Source: Actinomycetes bacterium
Lineage (GTDB): Bacteria > Actinomycetota > Acidimicrobiia > Acidimicrobiales > Bog-793
Direction: 5' to 3'
Assembly (NCBI GenBank): GCA_021798985.1
Contig: JAJZBI010000001.1
Span: 192,194-256,193 of the forward strand
Length of the DNA stretch: 64,000 nucleotides
Below are positions 30,696-38,728 of this stretch, piece by piece. The stretch's first letter is position 1; each line of letters opens with the position of its first letter. The translations under genes were made by a program, and so were the position numbers. Under the pieces are notes generated by a model that ran no database searches, was not told where the DNA came from, and saw nothing but the letters and a program-made list of their open reading frames with translations.

Positions 30696-31423
30696 ATACG
30701 AATGCCCTGCTGGCGCAGAGCCGTGAGGAGATTCGGATGACCCTTGAGCAGGGCGAACGGCTGCTGCTCACCTTCGTCATCCCGATCCTCGGCTTGATCT
30801 TGTTCTCAGAAACGCCGATCGTCTCGACGGGCACCTCGAGCCGCGTGGAGTTCTTTGCGCCGAGCGCGCTGGCACTTGCGGTGATGTCGACGGCCATGGT
30901 GAACCTCGCCGTGGCCACCGGCTTCGAGCGCTCCTGGGGGGTCTTGAAGCGGCTTGGCACCACACCCCTCACCCCAGGCGCCTTGCTCGCCGCCAAGGCG
31001 GTCGCTGTGATCGTGGTCGAACTGGTCCAGACGATCGTGCTGCTCGGCATTGCCCTCGGGCTCGGCTGGCGGCCCCACGCCGGGGCGGGCGTGGCCGTCG
31101 GGGCGGCACTGCTCGCCACCGTGGCCTTCGCCGGGCTCGGCTTCTTGATGGCCGGCACGCTGCGGGCCGAAGCCACGCTCGCCGTCGCGAACGGCCTGTA
31201 CGTCGTCTTTCTCGGGATCTCGGGGATGATGTTCCCCCTCTCGCGCCTTGGCGGGTTCGCCGACGTTGCCCGCCTCCTGCCGCCGACCGCGCTCGCCGAC
31301 GCCCTCCATCCCGCGCTGGGCTCCGGCGCCGGGGTACCTGCCGAAGCCTGGATTGTGCTCGCTGCCTGGGCAGTTGTCGCCCCTGCGCTCGCTGCCTGGC
31401 GCTTCCGCTTCGCCACGGACTGA
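30692..31423 (+). CDS. ABC-2 type transporter permease
   Basis: This 243-aa protein has six hydrophobic helices and the ABC-2 permease pattern, with GFERSWGVLKRLGTTPL as the cytoplasmic coupling loop after the second helix. It pairs with the preceding ATPase, which it overlaps by four bases. ctaA begins 24 bases downstream on the same strand. The substrate cannot be told from sequence. Confidence 0.88.
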   Translation: MNTNALLAQSREEIRMTLEQGERLLLTFVIPILGLILFSETPIVSTGTSSRVEFFAPSALALAVMSTAMVNLAVATGFERSWGVLKRLGTTPLTPGALLAAKAVAVIVVELVQTIVLLGIALGLGWRPHAGAGVAVGAALLATVAFAGLGFLMAGTLRAEATLAVANGLYVVFLGISGMMFPLSRLGGFADVARLLPPTALADALHPALGSGAGVPAEAWIVLAAWAVVAPALAAWRFRFATD

Positions 31424-31447
31424 CCCGGCTCCTAGCATGGACTGACG

Positions 31448-32440
31448 GTGCCTCGTATCAACCCTTCGCCTCACCCGGCACGCCGTTGGCTCCCCCAGCT
31501 GAGCCCAGCGAGCGTCGGCACGATCCTCACGGCGCTCGTCGTCTGCTACGCCCTGTTGATGGTCACCGGCGGAGCCGTCCGGCTCACCGGGTCTGGGCTC
31601 GGATGCGCCGACTGGCCCACGTGCTCCCACAACGACCTGATCGCAAGCGCGTCGTTCCACCCGCTCGTCGAGTTCGGCAACCGCTGTGTGACGATCGCCG
31701 TCAGCGTGGTCTCAATCCTCGCTTTTGTCGCGACGTTGCAGCGTGCGCCGCGTCGCGGTGACCTCGTCTGGCTCGGCAGCGCCGTGCTCGGCGGCCTGCT
31801 CGCCCAGGTCGTGCTCGGCGGCCTGGTGGTGCTGTTCAAGCTGAATCCCTACCTCGTTGCCCTGCACTTCGCGCTCACCCTCGTGGTGCTCGCCATCGCG
31901 ATCGTCCTGAGGTATCGCAATGCTCACGCTGACGCGCCGGGCGAGCTCCTCGTCCCGAGGGAGCTGCTGTGGCTTAGCCGTCTGCAGCTCGTCACGCTCA
32001 GCGCGCTCGTGCTCGCCGGCACCGTGGTGACCGGCGCCGGCCCGCATGCCGGCGGACCGGGTGCCAAACGCATTGACGTGCCCTTCCAGCGCGTCGCCGA
32101 GCTGCACTCGACGATCGCGCTCTTCTTGATCGGCATGAGCCTGGCGACGCTGTTCGCCCTCCACATCGCAAAGGCCCCCGCCGAGGTGCAGCGGCGTGCG
32201 AGGTGGTTCCTCGAATTGCTCGCGATCCAGGGGATCATCGGCTACAGCCAGTACTTCTTGCACGATGCGGCCGGCATCGTCGAGCTGCACATCGCAGGGG
32301 TGACGTTGCTGTGGTGTGTGGCCGTCGCTCACTATCTCGGCACGTACCGTCGTCCAGCGGAGCAAGCCGCTCCCGCCCTGGTGCGAAGCGACACCGCGAC
32401 GAGCCGGCCTGCACCGGTGCAGGCCGCGCCATCACCGTGA
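31448..32440 (+). CDS. ctaA: Heme A synthase
   Basis: This 330-aa membrane monooxygenase converts heme O to heme A for the aa3 oxidase. It has eight helices in two four-helix halves. Heme-binding His candidates include HPLVEFGNR and ALHFALTLV in the first half and ELHSTIALF and [10 protein letters not shown] in the second. The Cys pair in [14 protein letters not shown] fits the disulfide loop of the Bacillus/actinobacterial type. The GTG start follows TAGCAT by 9 bases with no good ribosome site. Its stop overlaps the clpS GTG (GTGA). No ctaB (heme O synthase) is in the window. Confidence 0.94.
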   Translation: MPRINPSPHPARRWLPQLSPASVGTILTALVVCYALLMVTGGAVRLTGSGLGCADWPTCSHNDLIASASFHPLVEFGNRCVTIAVSVVSILAFVATLQRAPRRGDLVWLGSAVLGGLLAQVVLGGLVVLFKLNPYLVALHFALTLVVLAIAIVLRYRNAHADAPGELLVPRELLWLSRLQLVTLSALVLAGTVVTGAGPHAGGPGAKRIDVPFQRVAELHSTIALFLIGMSLATLFALHIAKAPAEVQRRARWFLELLAIQGIIGYSQYFLHDAAGIVELHIAGVTLLWCVAVAHYLGTYRRPAEQAAPALVRSDTATSRPAPVQAAPSP

Positions 32441-32763
32441 ACGACACCACCGCCCGCCACGGGACCGCCAGCCCCGACACCGAGGAGCGAGAGCTCACCG
32501 GCGCCGAGCGTGACGAGTCCTTCGGCTACGACCGCCCATGGCTCGTGATCGTCTGGAACGACCCGGTGAACCTCATGAGCTACGTGACCTATGTCTTCCA
32601 GAAACTCTTCGGCTTCTCGCTCGAAAAGGCCACCAAGCTGATGCTCGACGTCCACCGCAAGGGCCGGGCCGTCGTGACGAGCGGGCCGAAGGAGCGCGCC
32701 GAGCTCGACGTCATGCGCCTTCACCGCTATGGCCTCTGGGCCACGATGGAGCAGGCCGGGTGA
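32437..32763 (+). CDS. clpS: ATP-dependent Clp protease adaptor ClpS
   Basis: This 108-aa adaptor delivers N-degron proteins to ClpAP/ClpCP. The ClpS core is clear: [18 protein letters not shown], where Asn-Asp-Pro sits at the binding pocket, and [15 protein letters not shown] 32437 overlaps the ctaA stop, and residues 1-30 are a disordered N-terminal extension. The stop overlaps the GTG of the DUF2017 gene, a pairing seen in many actinobacteria. Confidence 0.95.
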   Translation: MNDTTARHGTASPDTEERELTGAERDESFGYDRPWLVIVWNDPVNLMSYVTYVFQKLFGFSLEKATKLMLDVHRKGRAVVTSGPKERAELDVMRLHRYGLWATMEQAG

Positions 32764-33356
32764 ACATCTTCGGCCTCCGCAGAATCCGCCCCGACCACCG
32801 CGGCGGCTTCCAGCTGCGACTGCCCAAAGCCGAGCGCCAGCTGCTCCGCCAGCTCCCCGACGAACTGACGACACTGCTCGCTGCGGTCGGCACCGAAACG
32901 GGCGCAGAGACTCCCCCCGTCCCCGATGAGCTCCGACGGCTCTTTCCAGTCGCCCATCCCCGTGATGCCGCCGAGGAGGCGGACTACGTAGCCGTCGCCC
33001 GGGGCGAGCTGCTCCGGCATCATCGCGAGGCACTGGCGACGCTGGAACGCACGATCGACTCCACCACGCTCAGCGTGCCAGAGCTCGAGTCCTGGCTCGC
33101 CGCGTTGAATGACCTCCGCCTGGTGATCGGGACGGCGCTCGGCGTCACCGAGGAGGACGCCGTTCCTGGGGCCGAAGATCCTGACTACCCCCGTTGGATG
33201 TGCTATGGCTACCTGTCGTTCCTCGTGACCGAGGTCGTCGAGGCGCTGTCTGGCGAGCTGGGGCCGCCGAGTGACAACGATCCGGCGCCGGAGGACCCGT
33301 GGGGCGAGCCCCCCGGTGGTCTCCGCTGGGACGGAACGCCGACTCCGGAAGGATGA
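32760..33356 (+). CDS. DUF2017 family protein
   Basis: This 198-aa soluble protein has the DUF2017 pattern: an N-terminal segment with [18 protein letters not shown], then a helical region ending [18 protein letters not shown]. It is regularly encoded next to clpS in actinobacteria, and its function is not established. GTG 32760 overlaps the clpS TGA. The last 30 residues are Pro- and Asp-rich and probably disordered. Confidence 0.88.
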   Translation: MNIFGLRRIRPDHRGGFQLRLPKAERQLLRQLPDELTTLLAAVGTETGAETPPVPDELRRLFPVAHPRDAAEEADYVAVARGELLRHHREALATLERTIDSTTLSVPELESWLAALNDLRLVIGTALGVTEEDAVPGAEDPDYPRWMCYGYLSFLVTEVVEALSGELGPPSDNDPAPEDPWGEPPGGLRWDGTPTPEG

Positions 33357-33411
33357 GCACGGCGTTCGCGTGCCAACAGCGGCGCTAGCCTTCGCAGTCA
33401 TCGCGCCACCG

Positions 33412-33484
33412 GCCCCCATCGTCCAGAGGCCTAGGACATCGCCCTTTCAAGGCGGAAACACGGGTTCGAATCCCGTTGGGGGTG
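33412..33484 (+). tRNA. tRNA-Glu (UUC)
   Basis: The 73-base cloverleaf folds with acceptor GCCCCCA/TGGGGGT (first pair G-U), anticodon stem TCGCC/GGCGG, loop CTTTCAA giving anticodon UUC, and T-arm ACGGG-TTCGAAT-CCCGT. CCA is not encoded. An integrase remnant follows its 3' end, so it has probably served as an attachment site. Confidence 0.96.
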
Positions 33485-33539
33485 CGCGCGGTCGTCCCAG
33501 CTCAAAGCGGGTTTCAGGCGCTCGGCGTTGGGTGCGGAG

Positions 33540-33790
33540 TGCGCGACGGCGGTCGCCGAGACGAGCCGCCTCGCCGGTCGCGCGGGAGGCCAGCGCGTCG
33601 GCGATCGCTCGGTCGCGGTCCTCGGTGGCGTGCTGGTAGCAGAGCGCCGCGACCGGGTTCGCGTGGCCGCCGCGACGCATCACCTCGACCACCGAGGCAC
33701 CCGAGGCGGCCGCCGAGGTCGTGGAACCTGCCGCCCTCGATGTGCCGGTCGTCGCCGTAGCCGGGATCATCGAAGCCGGGGAAGGTGACC
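33540..33790 (-). pseudogene. C-terminal remnant of a tyrosine recombinase (integrase)
   Basis: In the minus-strand frame running 33770 to 33447, GASVVEVMRRGGHANPVAAL followed by CYQHATEDRDRAIADAL matches the end of phage-type tyrosine recombinases, with the conserved GH and the catalytic Tyr in CYQHAT. Just upstream, in another frame, FHDLGG recalls the FHDLRHT box, but the Arg-His-Thr part is lost. The remnant points towards tRNA-Glu, as expected for an integrase next to its attachment site. The N-terminal domain is not recognisable in the 400 bases upstream. Confidence 0.7.
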
Positions 33791-34119
33791 GGCCACGATC
33801 CCATCTCGTGGGTCAGCTTCCACCGTCCCGGCCCCACCAGGTGGTCCACGGTGGCGACGAACCGTCCGTCACGGGAACAGGCGATGTCGAACCGCTTCTA
33901 CTTCTCCGCCGTCGACGCGGGGGCACCCTGCTAGTCGAAGGACCACACCACCTGGCCGCCCGGCTGCTGTGGGAGTCCGAGCCGGACCGGATGAGTACCG
34001 TCGGCTTCGACGAGCCGCGTCCAAGATTGGCGAGCGTGCGGTCGGAGTAGGCAGCTGGGGCAAAGGGGGCCGCGGTTGACGCGGTCCTTGATCTCGGTTC
34101 GGTGTCCACGCGATCGACC

Positions 34120-34442
34120 CACATCCCCGACGAGGACCTGCCCGCCGCGGCCGAAGCCGCACACGCGGTCGTCCAAGGCGTCCTGAACGCCGGGAGTACG
34201 TCGTCGCCGGCGGACTGGGTGATCAGAGAGCTAGCGAGGTGATGCCCGACGGGACGGTCACCGACGGTCCCTTCCTGGAAACCATCGGCGGCCTAATTGT
34301 CGTGGACGTGGCCTCACACGAGGAAGCGCTGGGCTCGGCCGACAAGATCGCCGTCGCCTACCGCTGCGCACAACAGGTCCGGGCCTTTGGTCCCGATCCC
34401 GAACTCGACGCAATGATCCGTCGCGCGCGTGGCCGGCGGTGA
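34120..34442 (+). pseudogene. YciI (DGPF-domain) gene with a one-base frameshift
   Basis: The 3' part in the frame ending at 34442 reads EVMPDGTVTDGPFLET, then a GGLIVVDVASHEEAL segment and a VRAFGPDPEL end, a clear YciI/DGPF-type protein. The matching N-terminal part (EAAHAVVQGVLNAG) is in a different frame, and the two join if one G is restored near 34193 (GCCGGG-AG). The very N-terminus is missing or unrecognisable. Such proteins often accompany ECF sigma factors, but none is here. Confidence 0.6.
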
Positions 34443-34690
34443 CTTCCCGCGAGAAACCTCACCAAGAGCAAGGAAAGACAGACGCTCTGTGCGGAGTCGA
34501 CGCGCACCAAGCAGGCGGATGCGGAGCGACGGCTCGGCGTGCGCCCTTCACGCCGCTGACAGCGGCGGCAGCTCGTCCGCCAGCACAGCCCAGCTCGCGA
34601 GGAGACGTTTCTGGAATTTCAAAGAGACACGCCCTTTTCCCCAATCTGGCAGTCCGCCCGCGATAGGCGTCGAGGTGCGCTGATCGCCGG
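34443..34690. other. No gene seen
   Basis: This stretch is less GC-rich than its surroundings and has no convincing reading frame, RNA or repeat. It is probably part of the eroded insertion region downstream of tRNA-Glu. Confidence 0.5.
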
Positions 34691-35416
34691 TCAGCGGTCG
34701 AACAGCCGCCACTGGCCCTCGGACACGACCTCGACGGTGCCGTCGGCCACCTTGACGGCCGAGGCGTCGTCGAGGGCATAGGCGGGCACGGGCAGCCGAG
34801 CAGCCCATTTCTCCGCAGCGGCCACGTCGTAGTCGTCGTCGTACTCGACGTGGGGGATGATGGCGAAGTCGACGAGCCCGACGCCTTGGGCCATGACGAG
34901 GGTCACGGTGGTGTCGCCGTCGGGTCTGGCGAACACGAGGTTCTCCGATGAGAGCCGCTCACCGGCGCAGGCGGGCGGGTCGTGGTAGGTCTCGCCAAAC
35001 CTGCCGGCCATCGCCATGCTGCCGGCGCTCACCCCGACGTAGACCATGTCCCCAAGCGACTCGAACAACTCCGCCATCCCCGAGTGCTTCAGCCAGTACG
35101 ACAGGTAGATGGGATCGCCGCCCCAGACCAGGAGGGCGTCGGCCTCCTCGACCGTGGCAACCCAGACGTCCCTGTCGATGCTGGGCAGCGCTGTCAGCTC
35201 TAGCACCCCGAGTGACTTCCAGCCCAGGTCACACAACGGGCTCTTTGCCTGTCCCGTGATCGCCCGGAACGCGCCGCCGGGCCCGTCGGCGAAGGGGTAG
35301 ATCCCCGTCGGGACGAACAGTGCCCGGGACTCGGCGACCGGCTTGCCCAGCAGGTCGAGGAGCGCTCCCAGAATGCTCGGATTGCTGATGCCGGAGGAGG
35401 TGAGAAGCAGTCTCAT
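34691..35416 (-). CDS. Peptidase E (S51 family) -like serine peptidase
   Basis: This 241-aa cytoplasmic protein has the S51 fold signature: a Rossmann-like N-terminus (MRLLLTSSG), YVGVSAGSMAM with the nucleophile Ser, and an expected His late in the protein (IIPHVEYDD). Family members cleave Asp-X dipeptides. I chose ATG 35416, with GAGG about 10 bases upstream, over a frame starting 13 codons earlier. It overlaps the stop of a 40-aa ORF (ATGA). Confidence 0.85.
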   Translation of the reverse strand: MRLLLTSSGISNPSILGALLDLLGKPVAESRALFVPTGIYPFADGPGGAFRAITGQAKSPLCDLGWKSLGVLELTALPSIDRDVWVATVEEADALLVWGGDPIYLSYWLKHSGMAELFESLGDMVYVGVSAGSMAMAGRFGETYHDPPACAGERLSSENLVFARPDGDTTVTLVMAQGVGLVDFAIIPHVEYDDDYDVAAAEKWAARLPVPAYALDDASAVKVADGTVEVVSEGQWRLFDR

Positions 35417-35535
35417 CTCGATCGCCTCGCTCGAGGAACAACACCAACCTCCCACCGGCGGAGGTCCACACGGCCGAGCGCGCGACCTTTCTCACTGACG
35501 TCCGCCGCCCAGCTGTCATCGACAAGTGCACTCAT
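35413..35535 (-). CDS. Possible 40-aa ORF coupled to peptidase E gene
   Basis: ATG 35535 opens a 40-codon frame whose TGA overlaps the peptidase E ATG. The product is charged (many Arg, Glu and Asp) with no membrane segment and no recognised domain. It may be a leader ORF or a chance frame. Only the exact four-base overlap supports it. Confidence 0.3.
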   Translation of the reverse strand: MSALVDDSWAADVSEKGRALGRVDLRRWEVGVVPRARRSR

Positions 35536-35575
35536 GATGGTCAAAGGGTAACCAACCAGCTGGCACACTGACCTG

Positions 35576-36202
35576 ATGGCCAATGTCGATACCGAGCTGC
35601 TCGTTGCAGACGCATCAGGCTGGTCGGAATGGTTGGAAGAGCACCAAGCGGACTCGACGGGAGTCTGGCTGGTCCTGGCGAAGAAGGGCACGACCCAGCC
35701 GACGAGCTTGACCTACGACGACGCGCTGGAGGCAGCAATTTGCCATGGGTGGGTCGATGGACAACTCGCCACCCGGGACGAGCGCACCTTCCGGCGCAAG
35801 TTCACCCCACGACGGCGTGGAAGCGCCTGGTCAAAGCGCAATGTTGCCATTGCTACCAGGCTGACCGACCAGGGCCGCATGACGCCCGCGGGACTCGCTA
35901 CCGTCCAGCGAGCGCAGGCCGACGGCAGCTGGGACGGCGCCTACGAGGGCCAGTCGACGGTAGCCATCCCACCCGACCTGGCTGACTCCCTCGCCGCCAC
36001 TCCCGCAGCCGAGGCGATGTTCGACCAACTGGATGCCGCCAACCGATACGCAATCCTCTACCGCGTATCAACCGCCAAACGGGCCGAGACGCGCCAGCGC
36101 CGAATTGAGCAGCTCGTCTTGATGTTGGCGAGGGGCGAGACGATCCATCCTCAACGGCAGCCGCGGAGATCGCCGGCGACCGGTCCTCCGGGCAGTCGCT
36201 GA
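35576..36202 (+). CDS. YdeI/OmdA-like family protein
   Basis: This 208-aa soluble protein matches the YdeI (OmpD-associated) family. The N-terminal part has GVWLVLAKKGT and DDALEAAICHGWVDG, then FTPRRRGSAWSKRN. The C-terminal part has a helix that follows FDQLDAANRYAIL with AKRAETRQRRIEQ. Family members have been linked to bacteriocin or peptide resistance, but the mechanism is unclear. It is divergent from the peptidase E gene across about 160 bases. The last 20 residues are low-complexity. Confidence 0.85.
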   Translation: MANVDTELLVADASGWSEWLEEHQADSTGVWLVLAKKGTTQPTSLTYDDALEAAICHGWVDGQLATRDERTFRRKFTPRRRGSAWSKRNVAIATRLTDQGRMTPAGLATVQRAQADGSWDGAYEGQSTVAIPPDLADSLAATPAAEAMFDQLDAANRYAILYRVSTAKRAETRQRRIEQLVLMLARGETIHPQRQPRRSPATGPPGSR

Positions 36203-36489
36203 GACCGGTGCGTCCCCAATGCGGCTCACGAGAGCGCTCGATCCTTGTGGACGGGCGCCCACCTCGATGTGCCGTCCACCGTGGCCGTGGCTCGTGCCAG
36301 GCGAGCGAGGATCACGATCCTGCAGCTGGCGACACCGCTGGCGGCGAGCAGGGCCGTCGCGGATCGCACGCGCCAGGTCGCTGGTGACGGCGCGCCGTTC
36401 CGAGCGGCGCAACTTGCGGGCATCCCGGCGGCCTGTCCTGCGTCCCGCCGGCGTCTCCACGCGCGCCAACCCGACCGCCCGCTCGCGCA
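36203..36489. other. No intact gene seen
   Basis: All frames here are low-complexity Arg/Pro/Ala sequence. It lies downstream of the PAS remnant on the minus strand and may be its decayed C-terminal region. Confidence 0.4.
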
Positions 36490-36884
36490 CCGGTGCCGTC
36501 TCGCAGGGGCTCGATGACATTGACGTCCCACACCCGATGGATCAGCACCTCGACGCGACCAGTGGCGTCGAGCACCGGCACCGGGACCAGCCTCCAGGAG
36601 CGCTCCTCGGACCGCACCTTCCTCCAGAGCAGACCCCGATGTCGTACCTCTGCGGCGCCATCGCGTCGGGCCGATCGTTCGCGCGGGGCGCGCTCGAAGG
36701 ACGCCCGAAGATTCGCCACGCCCTCAGCGGTTGGATCGGGGGGGTTGTCGCCGAAGGCGTCGCACATGATCCGGCCGACCAAAGCGGCCAAGGTGCGGCT
36801 CGTCGCCCACGACGCGCGGGATTCTGTCGTGGCCGTTTCGCCTCGCGTCACCCGGGCGGGCCACACCCTCCGACTCGGTCGCAT
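36490..36884 (-). pseudogene. Remnant of a PAS-domain signalling protein
   Basis: The minus-strand frame contains LVGRIMCDAFGDNPPDP, then EGVANLRASFERA and a late VLDATGRVEVLIHRVWDV. These are consecutive landmarks of a PAS domain found in bacterial sensor and phosphatase proteins (compare FPDNPDDP and GVANLRASLERV). There is no start region, and the sequence after the domain decays into low complexity. It is divergent from the MEDS-ATPase gene. Confidence 0.6.
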
Positions 36885-36984
36885 GACGCGTCGGCGCAGC
36901 TAGCAGGCCAGACCGGACGGTGCGTAGCGCTGGCTCCGCTAGGCTCCCGGCGGCGTCAGGCGCGAGAGACACGGGAGCTTCGAG

Positions 36985-37944
36985 GTGGTGCAGACGAGCA
37001 TCTTGGACCACACGATGTTCGTCTACCGCGAAGCCGACGAGCTCGTCGAGGCACTCACCCCGGTGTTGCGCGACGCGCTGGGCGCTGGACAGCGCGTGGT
37101 CGTCAACATCCGCGACGAGCGCACGGCGCCGCTCAGCGCAGCGCTGGGCGATACGGCCAGCCGCATCGAATGGACCGACACGTACGCCTGGATGCCACAT
37201 CCCGCCCGACGCCTCCGCGCGATCGAGGAGCTCGTCGAGGCGCAGCGAGCTCAAGGGGACCAGGGGCTCCTCTTCGTCGGTGAGTGCGCGTGGCCGCGCG
37301 CGCCTGAATCGCTCGTACGGGAGTGGGAGCGCTTCGATGTGATCTTGAACGAGTCGCTCAGCGGCGCGCCGGCGTCCATGCTCTGCCTCTATGACGCCAG
37401 TGTGCTCGCCCCCTCGATCATCGATCGTGCTCGGCAGACCCATCCGCAGCACGGCTGTGGGCCCAGGATCATCGCCAACCCCCATTGCACCGACACGGTG
37501 ACCGCGCTGAGGCGTCTCGCTCCCGGAGATCTCGTGGTGCCCGAAGACGCACCGTGTCTCGGGCAAGTGCGCGAGGCGCGCGCGGCGCGCGCGTTCGTCG
37601 CCGAGCACTTGAAGCCGACGGACCTGCAGCAGGACCAGCGCGAGGAACTGATTGTGGTGACGAGCGAACTCGTGGCCAACTCCTTGAAGGCCGCTGCCGA
37701 GACGGTCAGCGTGGCGGTCTGGGAGCGCGATGGCGCCATCGCGGTCCAGGTCGACGACGACGGTCGGGGCATCAGCGACCCCTTCGCCGGCTACCACCGC
37801 CCAGAGCGTGAGGCGACCGGCGGCCGCGGGCTTTGGATGGCCCGTCAGCTCTGCGACGTCGTGGAGATCTCCAGCCGGCCGGATCGCACCGCCGTGCGCG
37901 CGATCCAGGTCCTCGCGCGTTCCTCCCAGGCGTCGAGCGCGTAG
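36985..37944 (+). CDS. MEDS-domain protein with anti-sigma-type ATPase domain
   Basis: This 319-aa protein has an N-terminal MEDS/DcmR-like sensory domain (about 5-165, beginning DHTMFVYREADELVEAL) and a C-terminal HATPase domain (about 195-315) with the N-box ELVANSLKAA and G1 box VDDDGRGISDPFAGY plus GGRGLWMARQLCDVVE. No phospho-acceptor His is visible. The combination is typical of RsbW-like serine kinases in stress signalling. The partner sigma or anti-anti-sigma is not in the window. GTG 36985 has GGGAG 9 bases upstream. Confidence 0.82.
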   Translation: MVQTSILDHTMFVYREADELVEALTPVLRDALGAGQRVVVNIRDERTAPLSAALGDTASRIEWTDTYAWMPHPARRLRAIEELVEAQRAQGDQGLLFVGECAWPRAPESLVREWERFDVILNESLSGAPASMLCLYDASVLAPSIIDRARQTHPQHGCGPRIIANPHCTDTVTALRRLAPGDLVVPEDAPCLGQVREARAARAFVAEHLKPTDLQQDQREELIVVTSELVANSLKAAAETVSVAVWERDGAIAVQVDDDGRGISDPFAGYHRPEREATGGRGLWMARQLCDVVEISSRPDRTAVRAIQVLARSSQASSA

Positions 37945-38094
37945 GAGAGCCGCGGCTCGCGCTAACGGGTCGATGCGCTCGCCGGCGTACTCAGCGTGCG
38001 GCAAGGCGACTCGCGGCGGGCGGGCCACAGCACCCGTCCGCCGAAGGGATCTCCTGCGCGGTCCGAAGGCCCGCCACTCGAGACATTCGGGCAA

Positions 38095-38532
38095 CTAGGC
38101 AGCCGCGTCTTCGCTCGGAAGCTCGCTCGTGCAATACCGGCAGCGCTGCGCGCCCAGTGGGAGATCGCTCGACAGGCAGTACGGGCAGGTCTGGGTGGGT
38201 GCCGGCTCGCCGAACACGGACTTTCCTCGCCGCGCCTGGGCGCGCCGGTACGGCGCGACGATGAAGATGTAGACGACGATCATGAAGATGAAGAAGTAGA
38301 TGATCGCGGAGATGAAGGCACCGAAATTCAAGAAGGTTGTCGCGCTCCCCTTCGCACCGAGCTGAACACCGAGCTTGACCGAGTGCGAGCCGGAGGCTCG
38401 GTTGACGATCGGGTTGATGAGATCGGTGGTGAACGCCTGGATCAGCGTGCTGAATGCCAGAGCGACGACCAGCCCGGTCGCCGTGACGACAATGTCACCA
38501 TGACTGAGAAAACGCCGGAATCCCTTCAACAT
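38095..38532 (-). CDS. mscL: Large-conductance mechanosensitive channel with C-terminal zinc ribbon
   Basis: This 145-aa channel releases solutes when the membrane is stretched. It has the N-terminal helix MLKGFRRFLSHGDIV, the pore helix VVALAFSTLIQAF, a periplasmic loop, and the second helix around IIYFFIFMIVVYIF. The tail carries CPYC and CRYC, spaced as a small zinc ribbon. I chose ATG 38532 because AAGGAGG is immediately upstream, discarding a 19-residue extension. Confidence 0.93.
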   Translation of the reverse strand: MLKGFRRFLSHGDIVVTATGLVVALAFSTLIQAFTTDLINPIVNRASGSHSVKLGVQLGAKGSATTFLNFGAFISAIIYFFIFMIVVYIFIVAPYRRAQARRGKSVFGEPAPTQTCPYCLSSDLPLGAQRCRYCTSELPSEDAAA

Positions 38533-38728
38533 CGCTCCTCCTTGTCGACAGGCGGTCGTCCGCGCCCCGCGCTGTGACGAGCATGCCAAATGGATGCGAC
38601 GCGTGCAGGCTTCGCTAGGAAAATCCTTCCTCCTTGCCCCCGCGGAGGTGACTTCCTCAAGTCAGTCAGCCATCACCGCTAGTGTCGCGTTCGATGCCAG
38701 ACGACGCCGGATCTGAGCTCAGCGCGCG

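Noticed and set aside
33813..34176. Minus-strand frames upstream of the integrase remnant as the integrase N-terminal domain
   Set aside because: I could not find SAM-like DNA-binding or catalytic Arg motifs in any frame, and part overlaps the YciI pseudogene.
36219..37283. A 354-codon plus-strand frame before the MEDS gene
   Set aside because: It overlaps the PAS remnant antisense and the MEDS gene in a wrong frame, and has no domain.
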